Below the pieces are notes generated by a model. The model saw nothing but the letters and a program-made list of their open reading frames with translations. It had not been told where the DNA came from and ran no database searches. From NCBI GenBank assembly GCA_001599755.1, contig BCHX01000005.1, forward strand, positions 4,398,409-4,462,408: a stretch of 64,000 bases of DNA. The letters run 5' to 3'. The position numbers were made by a program, and so were the translations under genes. Positions 41,601-49,899 of the stretch are shown one piece after another. Each line of letters begins with the position of its first letter. Position 1 is the first letter of the stretch. The stretch comes from Gliomastix tumulicola. Lineage: Eukaryota > Ascomycota > Sordariomycetes > Hypocreales > Bionectriaceae.

Positions 41601-43866
41601 CAGATCACCCCGAAGCCTGCTCGAGGTCAAGTTATGTGGGCTTTGGGCAGCACTGCTTGGCCTGAATCACTGCGGAATTGATGATGACCTGTTCGCCCTT
41701 GGCGGTGACAGCATTTCGTCACTACAACTGGTTGGTGACATATATCGTCAGCTGGGTAGAAAAGTGACAGTCAGGGATCTGTTCCTCAACCGAACAGTGC
41801 GGTCCCTTCACGACAATGTTCTGGCGCAGGACGAGAGCCATGCCCTCCTCCCACCTCTGCGGGCTGAACAGGGTGTGGTCCGAGGTGAAGCGCCTCTGCT
41901 TCCCATTCAGAATTGGTTCATGTCGAAGCCTCTGCGCAACCCGGGGTTTTGGAATCACTGCTTCACGATACACACACCAACTCTCGCAATAAGCCAGCTC
42001 AGAGAAGCTGTCACGCTTCTTCAAGACCGCCATGACATGTTGAGAATGAGGCTCCAAATACAAGGCACCCGCCATGTACAGGCCTTTGACGCGAATGCCA
42101 CCCCAGTCGAGTTGATGGACCTGGATGTCTCCCAGTTTGGCAGTAAGCAAGACTTGACGCAAAAGCTCTTGTCTGTTCAGTCCCATTTCAACCTTGAGTC
42201 TGGGCCTCTGATGGCGGTTGTGTACTTGCATGGGTTTGAAGATGGCTCAGCTCGAATTTTCTTCGCCATGCACCACATGACCGTGGACACCGTCAGTTGG
42301 AAGATCATCGTGTCAGACCTTCAGGCGCTTTACCAACGAGAGAACCTTGGCCTGAAGAGCAGCAGTGTCCAGCAGTGGGCTATGGCTGTAGACAATCAGA
42401 CCATGTCATCAGCAGAGAAGTCGTACTGGGATGGTATCAGAGACTCGACTGTGCAAACTGCGCATTCCCTTCCTCTGCCCGCTATTGACAGCATGGAGCA
42501 GTCGGACGACAGATTGACAGTGGATCAAACTGAATCACTCTACCAGAATTGCTGCAAGCGTCTGAGCGCCAGCATGCACGAGATTTTGCTCTTGGCTGTT
42601 GGAGCGGCGATGCAGACAACAGTCGTGGGCAAGAGACCTACTGTGGTGACAGTGGAGGGCCATGGACGGGAAGAAAGCGTTGATCCGTCACTTGACATTA
42701 GCCGAACTGTGGGATGGTTCACAAGCATGTATCCTTTCGAAATCCCTGTGGTGGATGACCTCGAGAAGGGAATCCTCGACGTCAAGGCGAACCTACGCCG
42801 CGTGCCAAACAACGGAGTCGGCTATGGCACTGCTTACGGGTACACGGACGGGGCTCTCCCAGCCGTCAGCGTCAACTATCTCGGTCAACTAAATCAGACA
42901 CAGCTTCGGTCCGGGGAGTGGGCTCTCTCTCTAGGCCAGGATGAATATCCGTACGGGCTCGTGACGCACCCTGACGATTCCGGGAAAAGCTCGTCGGTGG
43001 TCGACATCACATTTGCGTCGATCGATGGACAATTGACGATGCAAATGGGCAGTTGTTGGGATAAAGAGACCACGACGAAGCTGAGGCAGAGAATCATGGG
43101 CAAGTTGGTCGAAGCGAATTGCTTGACAAGTCAATCCACATTCCAAGCCCCAGTGATCAACGAAACCAAGCCTGAGTTCACGCCATACTTCGAGTTCAAG
43201 GGAGAGCTATGCAACGGTCCACCACTCTTCCTCCTTCCACCGGGAGAGGGCGGTGCGGAAAGCTACTTCCACAACATCGTCCAAGGCCTTGCTAATCGTC
43301 ACATGGTCGTTTTCAACAACCACTATCGAGACGTCAACTCAATTCACACCATTGAAGAGCTTGCGGAGTACTACTTGGTCCACATTCGCTCGATTGAGCC
43401 AGAGGGGCCATATCACATCCTCGGCTGGAGTTTCGGCGGTCTTCTTACGCTAGAGATAGCGCACCTTCTGGCGAAGGATGGGCAGCGCATCGGCTCTTTG
43501 TCATTGATCGACCCGTACTTTGACATTCCTGAAGCGAGCAAAGCGATTGGACATGCAGATGACCAGGTTTTAGATCCCATCTACAGTGTCTATCGCCCCG
43601 AAAGCGACAAATTCTTGCCAGTCGCTGAGATAGCGGAGCGACTGCTCCTCTTTAAGGCGACCAAAACACACAGCGGCCAGGGCAATGCACTTCAGCAGAA
43701 GCTATACAAGTGGTATGCGGAACAGAGTGTCATGAACAATCTAGATACCTACTTGCCCCAAGACGTGGTGGAGGTAGTACCTATGGAAGGGACGCACTTT
43801 ACCTGGGTCCACGACTTGGAGCAGGTCCGGTTGATCTGTGCGATGCTTGGCGAGTGTCTAGATTAG
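32623..43866 (+). CDS. pcbAB: ACV synthetase (three-module NRPS), 3747 aa
   Basis: One uninterrupted 11.2-kb exon; ATG at 32623 (MPLPSEVDSA). Layout: N-terminal remnant (1-320), A1, T1 (Ser890), C1 (HHSILDG, 1083-1089), A2, T2 (Ser1966), C2 (HHTAFDA, from 2158), A3, T3 (Ser3030), epimerase (HHMTVD, from 3217) and thioesterase (GWSFGG, Ser3603). Substrate pockets read E-P-..-R (530/531/534) in A1, D-H-..-E (1614/1615/1618) in A2 and D-F-..-E (2685/2686/2689) in A3, the starts of the known codes for alpha-aminoadipate, cysteine and valine. It joins these into delta-(L-alpha-aminoadipyl)-L-Cys-D-Val; the epimerase makes D-Val and the thioesterase releases ACV. All carrier serines and HHxxxD motifs are intact, so it looks functional. 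Divergent from pcbC; cytosolic. Confidence 0.98.
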   Translation: MPLPSEVDSATVSVDTDPKTKPSVVVSEISAHGSDDDDEVSHEECSIGVGCQLHNDTSCLLSSSAMNHWVNTTRDIPERCDLSGLSLEPVKYQLASTGLETKALATQQRGIAVPHDVASALKKMVEEPGLPANIPILFAVHQMLKGFGNGTHTVTASLTPDAHQNPAKTDDRTWRISPMILNHEDLPGRTVKQGIQEMANLLKLESSTDLVPTTVGELVRSELLDLIVVEGSALTDAPLPDFPLILHIDQGQMPWVLTMRYAAELFDTMVIDSFLSALCTLLGATAHPERTLGEIELLPAAQVEQMDAWNNTDGSYPAEKRLHHLFEEAAERAQDKVAIIFEEQRVTYRNLNELANLMAHHIRSMGVVPEQLVGLFLDKSEKMIATILGIWKSGAAHVPIDPTYPNDRVRFVLDDTKTRVIIASQRHVQRLQNEVVEDRDIKIISLEPLLDSLLEQGHHSSERTQNPAGLALTSKQLAYVTYTSGTTGFPKGIYKEHTSVVNSITDLSLKYGVAQGDDEVILLFSAYVFEPFVRQMLMALTTGHQLAIINDEDKYDPNTLLPFIRAHNVTYLNGTASVIQEYDFITCTSLKRIILVGENLTDARYKALRRRFKARIFNEYGFTESAFVTALNIFEPDSVRTNMSLGRPVRNVKCYILDPSLKRVPLGVTGELHIGGLGISRGYMNRDELTRQKFLPNPYQTDEERGRGVNGLMYKTGDLARWLPTGEVEYLGRADFQIKLRGIRIEPGEIEATLGMYPGVRTSIVVSKKLLNQGMETTQEALVGYFVCDEQVLSEHDLLAFLETKLPRYMIPARLIQLRQIPVTINGKADLRALPAVEISISPVSSEDAPPAKLRDEIDLALGKIWADVLSVPFEHIDLDKSFFRLGGHSITCIQLIARVRHTFSKGITIEEVFQTKTLRAMSDLIRAKEQDTQGSAKTSHSSSDVVSGTYIANSLQQGFVYHSLKTQHSDAYIMQSCLAYKTKLDADLYKAAWESIYSRHPGLRLRFCWKDEVSQVVEQGVNLDWRVLDWSQTLDEAAQRLLLERTQSEDRTEAYRLDEGPLFRLYFISLPFDHSLCFFSCHHSILDGWSLPLLFEYVHEAYLALVSGLTLPLGHDPAYLQSQQYLQNHRDDHLEFWADQIGRIEERCDMNALLNEASRYKVPLGDYDQIQEQRQQTIELPWDETMASLRDECSSQGITLHSVLQLVWHLVLRAYGGGSHTITGTTISGRNLPVEGIERALGLFINTLPLVIDHELCSNKTVLEAIVHVQDQVNAMNSRGNVELGRVQKDDLKHGLFDTLFVLENYPNLDTSKRLRHQERLQYEIEGGTEKLSYPLAVIAQEHDNETCSFTLCYASELFTDETIHDLLHTVRDAFRTIAQNLGTPIRDIEYLSTRQIEQLDKWNATATEFPNCTLHSLFESEAQQKPDKIAVVYEDSRLTYEELNARANALSYYLIGQAPIKPNQLIALVMDKSEHMITSILAVWKTGGAYVPIDPSYPDDRISYILEDTAAVAIIGDEKYLGRLSGLRKESVPLVPSNLVLQLPRSLVHPQSLSTPQDLAYVMYTSGTTGRPKGVMVEHHGVVNLAASLSQIFGLRETDDEVILSFSNYVFDHFVEQMTDALLNGQTLLVLNDEMRGDKERLYRYIATNRVTYLSGTPSVISMYEFSQFHNHFRRIDCVGEAFSEPVFDKIRDTFPGLVINGYGPTEVSITTHKRLYPYPERRTDKSIGKQVANSTSYVLNSDMKRVPIGAVGELFLGGDGVVRGYHNRPDLTEDRFPINPFQSEQEKREGRNGRLYKTGDLVRWIQTADGEVEYLGRNDFQVKIRGQRIELGEIEAILSSFPGITQSVVLAKDRASDGQKYLVGYYVSPVSPTPQAIRRFMQTRLPVTLVPARLMCIDKFPVTVSGKLDSRALPVPDETVDEDIIAPRSEVERILADIWAELLEIPVQSISIYSDFFSLGGDSLKSTRLSFAATQRLGQAVSVSSLFRHPTIESLAHWIVRGTTDLQPVPPLCDSELQEIPVSPAQERLLYLYELEGCGDAYNIPLHFALTRSICVASFEQALRATVARHEALRTLLVRSNQSSRYCQNLLDVEEAQMLLTFDVLELDSRASMESHMVSFAQLPFNLRSGLPLRVQVYNTNGEGETGLFVSFVFHHTAFDAWSWDIFQRDVQAAYQSISRDGGAPTLSPLRVQYKEYSVEHRKTLSSDHRKVLVDFWSDKLADMEPLFLPTDRTRPAQFNYSGHDLDFMLDRETAQELRSLAKSEGSTLYSTMLTAFVFLLKVYSNQKDISIGIPVAHRNHPDFESVVGFFVNLLPLRVQVSHSNIGRLAKVVQQEIVNLQIHQDMPFQEITKMLHVDQDPSRHPLVQTVFNWEQESLNNIEEGDCLTMKSYNLSCAAPSVAKFDLNVTVKETPEGLRVNFNYETSLYSQETIEGLLHTYKNLVVQMASNGSGSDFSIQPLDSDFATAREAPLQGSSDAQPLSQLFEEQAALQAGEIAITNGYTSITFADLNTRANQMARWMIASQQIKTEDRVALIFDKSIDMVVSIIAIWKAGAAYVPLDPSYPSQRIKFILEDSGAKLLLTTSFHRIRIEGLPSMSIATMDSPDMINALNHEDGHDLQLPIHPTDLAYVIFTSGTTGKPKGVLVEHQSVAKLRTALVQRYFSQDSEPHAVLFVSNYVFDFSVEQFCLSFLSGNKLVIPPEDGLTHESFYRVAAMERVSYISGTPSVLQQVDLSRIPSLRMVTAAGEEFHRSQYQNMRERFRGPINNAYGITETTVYNLITTFEENTPFDKCLREELPGSQVYVLNDELQRVPLHAVGELYLGGDCIARGYLNQENLTRERFIPSPFVEGERLYKTGDLVRLRACGQLEYLGRRDQQVKLRGFRIELSEISNALSSVPGVKESAVVPRYEGDSPSSRTISSLIGYYVVQEGVVCTPEDIRGSLCATLPPFMVPAQIHCLEHSLPTTVNGKLDVARLAALKDHQQAESYRSPRSLLEVKLCGLWAALLGLNHCGIDDDLFALGGDSISSLQLVGDIYRQLGRKVTVRDLFLNRTVRSLHDNVLAQDESHALLPPLRAEQGVVRGEAPLLPIQNWFMSKPLRNPGFWNHCFTIHTPTLAISQLREAVTLLQDRHDMLRMRLQIQGTRHVQAFDANATPVELMDLDVSQFGSKQDLTQKLLSVQSHFNLESGPLMAVVYLHGFEDGSARIFFAMHHMTVDTVSWKIIVSDLQALYQRENLGLKSSSVQQWAMAVDNQTMSSAEKSYWDGIRDSTVQTAHSLPLPAIDSMEQSDDRLTVDQTESLYQNCCKRLSASMHEILLLAVGAAMQTTVVGKRPTVVTVEGHGREESVDPSLDISRTVGWFTSMYPFEIPVVDDLEKGILDVKANLRRVPNNGVGYGTAYGYTDGALPAVSVNYLGQLNQTQLRSGEWALSLGQDEYPYGLVTHPDDSGKSSSVVDITFASIDGQLTMQMGSCWDKETTTKLRQRIMGKLVEANCLTSQSTFQAPVINETKPEFTPYFEFKGELCNGPPLFLLPPGEGGAESYFHNIVQGLANRHMVVFNNHYRDVNSIHTIEELAEYYLVHIRSIEPEGPYHILGWSFGGLLTLEIAHLLAKDGQRIGSLSLIDPYFDIPEASKAIGHADDQVLDPIYSVYRPESDKFLPVAEIAERLLLFKATKTHSGQGNALQQKLYKWYAEQSVMNNLDTYLPQDVVEVVPMEGTHFTWVHDLEQVRLICAMLGECLD

Positions 43867-45162
43867 AGACGGGTATATAATTCACTAATTGACATACTTG
43901 TTCACCCCGCGTGTACAATTCTCAGCGCAAAACTGAAGGTCTGGTTGTTGATGGTTTTCCCAAATTGGGGCCCAGAACTGCCCCTGTCCCTTCCCACCGG
44001 CCCTCTATTTTCGCTATCTGTTTCCCAGTCATTATACAAGAAAAATGCCAATAATCCGTGAATGTAGATTTCCAACTGCCTGGGCACACGACACGATCTC
44101 TCGCAGAAGGCCGCTCAGGACATCATCTTATCTCCCATAATACACTATCTGTTGTGTGCTATGTTTGAATAGTAGTGCAAGCTCAACCGTGCTGATAGCG
44201 AAGGTCTAGCTACCATTGCCGTGTGAGTTCTCGATCACGTCTCCTTAAAAGACAAGACAGTCAGTCAAAATTAATTCCACTACGATGCCGACCCCGTATC
44301 GTGAAGGAGATGGATGAGGTGAGAGGACGATCTGGGTTACCCAAGCCTAATTGATGGCCGAGTCTTCCGGATAAGACCACGGGTGAATGTAGAGATATCA
44401 TATCTTCACTATCTGCCGGCTGAGAATACAATAGTTTACATACGGGCGCGTATGTGGTGCGTGATAGGAGAGTTGGAGGGAATCCGCCCTCAGTCTCACA
44501 TACCCGAGACCAACTGTGTGCGCACCTCTGTGGCAAGGACACAACAAAGATATCCAAGGGGCTGGATGGAAGCGGGTCTGCTTATAATCGGGTGTTTGTT
44601 AGTGGCTCAGGACGCCAAGATGCTGGACCCCTTGAGATACCAAGAAGTGTCCCTCTGAAGGGGGTGTGGGTCGAAATCGCGGACATCTCCAACACGGCTT
44701 CCAAGGCGACTGAGTGGTGGTCACGAAGCCTACGGTCTTCCCCGACTGAACCTGGGGTATCTGTGGAGGCCTGGACCAGGTAACGAGCACTAGATCTCTC
44801 CCAATTTGTGTTAGGCTGGATAAGCGAGTGCTGGGACGTGGCCCATCAACTACCCCGTATCAGAACCATGTGACGCCACAAGGATGTCCTTATCCAAGCC
44901 ACCAAACTACCTAGCTAGGCCACTCTTCTCCCTCCAACCGTCTTCTCTCGCGTGCTTCTTTGTATCACTGTGTATATCAAGACTAGACCACGACAAGTCT
45001 CTGAAGAAGCATTAAAGCTTCTCTGTTCGCGCATCCTTGAGATCCGGCCGACTCGACCTCAACCGAATAAAAAGCTTCCCAAGTCTGGCAACCACATTTT
45101 GTTTTCCTATCACGCAACAAACATTAGGTTATTTCTTCAGCCTCTGAGCTTCCCGAGCAGCC
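43867..45162. other. Intergenic, 1.3 kb, right edge of the beta-lactam core
   Basis: It lies between the ACV synthetase stop and the next MFS gene on the same strand. Short frames on both strands show no recognisable product. Polypyrimidine DNA near 44928-44945 precedes the MFS start by about 220 bp. No cefT-like gene is present here. Confidence 0.55.
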
Positions 45163-46824
45163 ATGTCTGCAGTAGCCGAATTCTTCGCGCCGATGCGCAT
45201 GTCTCTCCTGTCGGCCCTCGTCGTCTCCGTTTGCGTGGTGGACTCGGTGACAATCGCCTACGATGGGTCTCTTATGGGATCTCTCAATGTTATGCCTAGC
45301 TATAACAAATACTTCGATGTCACGGCCAAGACCCAGGGGATCATGTCAGGCGCCACCTTTGCCGGTGCCATCGTCATTGCCCCCGTGGCCAGCAAGTTCA
45401 TCGACTGGAAGGGACGTAAGCTTGGAATCGCGCTCGCTGCTTGCATGAATGTGCTTGGAGCCACTCTAGGTGCCGCCTCTCAGAACACCGGCATGTTCAT
45501 CTTCGGCCGTGTTGTGATCGGTATGGGTGTTGGCATTGCTCAGACTTCTGCTGGCGCCTACGTCAGCGAGACGACGCCTCCGAATGTCCGCGCCTTCGCT
45601 CTCGGGCTGTTCTTCACGTGCTGGGCCATTGGGTCTTTTCTCGCTACCGGAGTCTCTCGCGCTGTAAGTCTATCGCCACTCATGTCGTGCTGGTGAGACG
45701 GGTACTGGATGGTCCGAGACTAAACACTAGTTGTAATAGTCTATTCAGCTCGAGCCCTCAACCTGGGCTTGGAGGCTGCCCAGCCTCCTTCAAGGCGCTT
45801 TGCCTCTGGCTGTGCTCTTCATTCTTCTCGTTGTTCCCGAGTCGCCCAGATGGCTGGCCTATAAGGGTCGCCGAGAAGAAGCGCTTGCCATCCTAGCCCG
45901 CGTCACTGGCGAGGACCAAGATTCCCCCAGTGTTCAACTGCAGTTTCGCGAGATCATCGAGACTTTTGAATACGAGAAGGAACACGGCCGAGGCACGGGA
46001 TTCCGTGAGGTGCTGCGCACTGCACCCAACAGAAAGAGGGTCATACTTGCCATGTCTGTCGCGCCGCTCTGCATGACGTCTGGCTCCAACGTTATCACGT
46101 ATGTATATACCCTCCCAAACGCATGCCCTTCTGCCGAGTCTAGTTGAATAGATAGCTGATGTGAACCAGATATTACTTCGGCACTATGCTGTCCCAGGCT
46201 GGCATTGATGACGAAACCACTCAGCTCAACATCAACTTGGGGTTGTCAGCTATGCAGTTCTTCGTTGCTCTGACTGGCTCCCTGCTTGCGGATCGCCTTG
46301 GTCGTCGATGGCTGGCACTTCTCAGTCTCGGCTTCTGTACCATTTTCTTCTACCTCATCGGAGGACTCACTGCACGTTTTGGCGAGTCAGATGATCGTGG
46401 TGGAGTTATCGGTACTGTAGCCACCATCTTCCTGTTCCTGGCCTCGTACTCGTTCGGTATCACTCCGCTTACGAGCATGTACGTGCCTGAGGTTCTTTCC
46501 TTCAGTATTCGTGCCACAGGAGCTGCGTGCTTTGCCGTCACAAATGAGCTCTGCGGTTTCTTTGTTACGATGGTGTTCCCCCATATGTTTGCCGGTATCG
46601 GTTGGAGGACTTATATGGTGAACGCCTCATGGAACGTTTTACTCTGGGTCTTCATCTATTTCATGTGGGTTGAGACCAAGGGTAAGACGTTGGAGGAGAT
46701 TAGTGAGCTGTTTGATGGAGAGAAGCATTCGGACACTCCCAATTTGTCGGACCTCAAGGTCATGAAGACGGATGACTCTGGGGAGACACAGATCAGCGTG
46801 GAGGTGCCGAGCAAATCGTCTTAG
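45163..46824 (+). CDS. MFS sugar-porter-family transporter, 501 aa
   Basis: Three exons: 45163-45663, 45749-46098 and 46170-46824, with donors gtaagt and gtatgt, and consistent phases. Sugar-porter signatures: DWKGRKLGIAL, FGRVVIGMGVGIAQTSAGAYVSE, PESPRWLAYKGRREEALAIL, ADRLGRRWLAL, and the C-terminal VETKGKTLEEISELF. About 12 hydrophobic segments fit a plasma-membrane symporter. It lies 1.3 kb downstream of ACV synthetase on the same strand. In Acremonium, the DHA1 exporter cefT is reported downstream of pcbAB, but this protein belongs to a different MFS family, so it is not called CefT. The substrate could be a sugar, quinate or a related carbon source, perhaps serving the catabolic genes to its right. 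Confidence 0.9.
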
Positions 46825-47213
46825 AGTGACGTTGATGTTTGTCGGATTGGTAGTCCTTGCGAGCTTGGGGTTGGCGTCGTCACATTTAGGTGGGAGTTTG
46901 AGGATGGTAGAGTTTGCGTTCTGTTACCAAATTGTTATTTTCACTTTTAGCTTTGTGCACCCAACCGTCTTCATCAGTTCATCATTTCGATTATTCGCAC
47001 TCTAGTGACGTCGAGAGTCTCCAAAGCTCTAATGATATTGCAACTCCGGCTTCGTTGGATGGAATTGGTCCCACAGACCGATTGAGCTCCAGGGTGCCTA
47101 ACAAGCCTACAGCACTGTCTACAGCCACGAAGAATAGCTGCTCGTGGCAAAAATTGGAGTAAATGACCATGATGGGTGAAATCAGGACGGCTGTGTCGAT
47201 CATGTACCATATC
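46825..47213. other. Intergenic between convergent genes, 389 bp
   Basis: It contains the 3' ends of the MFS gene and of the Zn2Cys6 gene on the opposite strand. Nothing else was seen. Confidence 0.5.
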
Positions 47214-49517
47214 CTACCGCACTTCTCCTTTCTTGATCAGTTCCCGCGTGACACGATGAAAGAGCCGCTGATAAACTTCAAGCATCCCAAGCATTCCAGG
47301 CCATCTTTCAACACACCAAGCCAGCAAGATCAGACAAGACGTTGATACATCCATAAATGCGTCCCATTCTAACTCCTCAGTTTCTGGATGCCCATCAGGG
47401 ATAATGTCCTTGTCCATCTCACATAGCTTCCGTAGCGTCTTGGTTCTCCCATCTATCTTCAGCAGGGCATAAGCAAGCAGCGTACTGGATGCTAGATAGA
47501 TGTAGTGTGCGCTCATGAATGTCATTGGATATTGCCCAAGCTGAGAATTCTTGGGTGCGCGAATGATCTTTTGGTAGGTCCGGATAAGATTGATGGCAGA
47601 ATAGAATGGATCTGATGCTACAAGGATCAGATCCATACCATCACTCAGCTCAACCTCGGAGCCCGTAAACTGATGATCGTGAGGCGGGCCGGGAATGTCC
47701 GCCGTCGGAGTGTGATCGGGGCTGGTCATAGCATGGCCAACCCATACAGTTGGTGACTCGGTTAGGCTGGGCACGACCTCAGTAGGTCCCTGAGTTGCTT
47801 TGAGGGCCTTCATAAGGAGGGGCTGAAATAAGAAGCACATGGTGGCGTCAAAGCCGACGTCGCATGTGAGTGTGGCAACGCCTGCTAGATCGTCACTGAC
47901 CTCCAGCTCCTGACGCCATGCGAACAGGGTTTTGTACTTCTCCGTAAGCCATTCCAGACCCAGGTCCGGGGGAGATGCGGGTAGATACATGCTGCGGAAA
48001 ATCTCGGAACGAAGGTAGACCAGCCGGTAATGATGAGCGATGCTCATAGACTGCAATGTCTCCTGGTCCATCCCCAATTCCGACATGAGATTCGTCCTGT
48101 TCAATCCTCGAGTTGAGCCCGCAGCAAGAGGGCTAATACCCGATGGTGCTGCAAGGGAACTTGGATACTCAGTGGTGATAATCGTTTCCGGAAGATCACT
48201 TCCTCGACCGAAGAGTTGACCGACGATGCGCTCGATGGCATACAAGCCCCAAAACGTTGATCTCCTGAGTTTAGCCCGAGATTGTAGAGTTCCCGATACC
48301 GTCGTGGTTGTTGCGTCAGGTATTGCGTTGTTCGTGGTACCACCAGATCCCGCCATGGTGTAATATGCTGAGGGATCCCCCTCTGCATCCTCGGTGTGAT
48401 ATCCAAGCTCAATTGTCAGTCGACAGGCGTAGTCGAGGAGCTTCCATATATCGCCCTTGCGCGGAAGAAAAAGACAGAAGACGATAAGTAGGAGGAGGGC
48501 CTGGAGTGAAGCAGGTGTTGCCTCGGATGTTACTTCCTCGACACAAGCAATAGCATCGGCGTAGTACGCAAGGCATTCAGCGGTCCTGTGAGGCTGATGG
48601 CGAGCCTGGTTGGCGCAAGAGATTGCGCACATCATGGAGATGCGGAAGAACCTATGGGCCTGCTCGTCGTGTAGGGCTTGGGGGTCAAACCCGGGCTGCT
48701 TTCGTTGGCCCAAGTAGAACTGTAGGTCGGTGTTCGTTTCAGCCTGGTCGACGAAGCCGTACATGATGTTCAAAGTGGTGAGATACAGCCGTACCAAAGC
48801 TTGAATATCAGATTCGTCGACACCTGCCGAATAGTGCCTAAAAGACGGAGAATCATCGGCGTCCTCGTGCGCCTCATCCGAAGCTCTGTCAAGGTGACTA
48901 GAAACATCCTCCAATGGTAAAAGCTGTTTCGTAACCGCGTGCTGTAGAACCTCTACCGTGAGAGCAAAGGCTGAGGAGGATCCCCAGTATCTGGATCGGC
49001 CGGTAGAGGAGGTGGACGGAATGACAACGTCGAAGGTGGAAGACAAGGAAAAATATTGTCTCCTAGCCCCAAGGATCTCCTGAGCTATGAGGTCCGGGGC
49101 ATTCTGAACAGCGATCACGGGGCGGGCGGATGCTGAGTCGTGATTGGCAGATTGGGGACTCGTGTTTGGAATTCCCCTTTTAACGGCCTCCAAATGCTGG
49201 ATGCGAGTCAAAAGGGAGTCGATATAGCTACGGCAAACGCGCTTAGCCACCAGTCACAATATTCCCAGTACCAAGCCAGTTACGCCTTGGCACAGTCATG
49301 AGCTGGATGGGTCTTCTTACGATCTTGGGAGTGTCTGCTTCAGCGCATGGTCGTAAAACGTACACTCGGATCCAGCCTTCTCGCATAACCGACATGTTGG
49401 AAGCTGGGTGTCGCATTTCCGCCGTAGTCTTCGGCATCGATGGCAGGTTGGCAGGAGGTGCCGTACGGAATCACGGTGCGCCTCAAGAATTTCGGGGGGA
49501 CTCGCTGTAGCAGACAT
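47214..49517 (-). CDS. Zn2Cys6 transcription factor, 736 aa
   Basis: Two exons: 49321-49517 and 47214-49227. The intron has donor gtaaga and acceptor cgtag; this acceptor was chosen because it joins LPR to SYIDSLLTRIQHLE, the normal linker and dimer helix after a zinc cluster. The cluster reads CHRCRRLRRKC then CRLC and a last Cys, in C-X2-C-X6-C-X6-C-X2-C-X6-C spacing. The middle homology region is visible (LLDYACRLTIELGYH; LRRSTFWGLYAIERIVGQLFGRGSDLPE). ATG at 49517 (MSATASPPE) is the first in the frame. The gene is divergent from none of its immediate neighbours, but it sits at the left end of a block of ring-cleavage-type genes and is a candidate pathway regulator. Confidence 0.88.
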
Positions 49518-49899
49518 CGACCTTTGCAAGACCAAAGTCACGACTGGCCAGAGCTGTGATCCTGAATGGAGACAAGCGAGCAGCGGATGTGGAGGTTCCC
49601 GGCCACTGAGAGGAGGTGACGGATATGAGCGCTGTCCCTGGCCTACCCCCTCCTTTTATCATTTGCCTTAACAGGCGGATATCGCTGCCACGCCCACTAA
49701 CTTCCTGGGGGCGCTTTGATACGTTAGTTTCGTTTGTGGATATCACATTGCCCCATCTCAGTTTCCACAGTCATGGTTGACTGACTCGTGATAATAACCA
49801 GGGAGGGAGGGGTTGTTCATGATAAGCATCAATTCCATCTCGACACTACCTCGCCATCCTGTGTTGTATACAAATGAATAAGCCAAACCCATAACCTCA
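49518..49899. other. Intergenic, 382 bp
   Basis: The promoter of the minus-strand Zn2Cys6 gene and the 3' flank of the minus-strand dioxygenase gene. No further feature was seen. Confidence 0.5.

Noticed and set aside
45163..46824. Assignment of the gene after pcbAB as cefT
   Set aside because: Its PESPRW, DRLGRR and KGKTLEE motifs place it in the sugar-porter family and not in DHA1.
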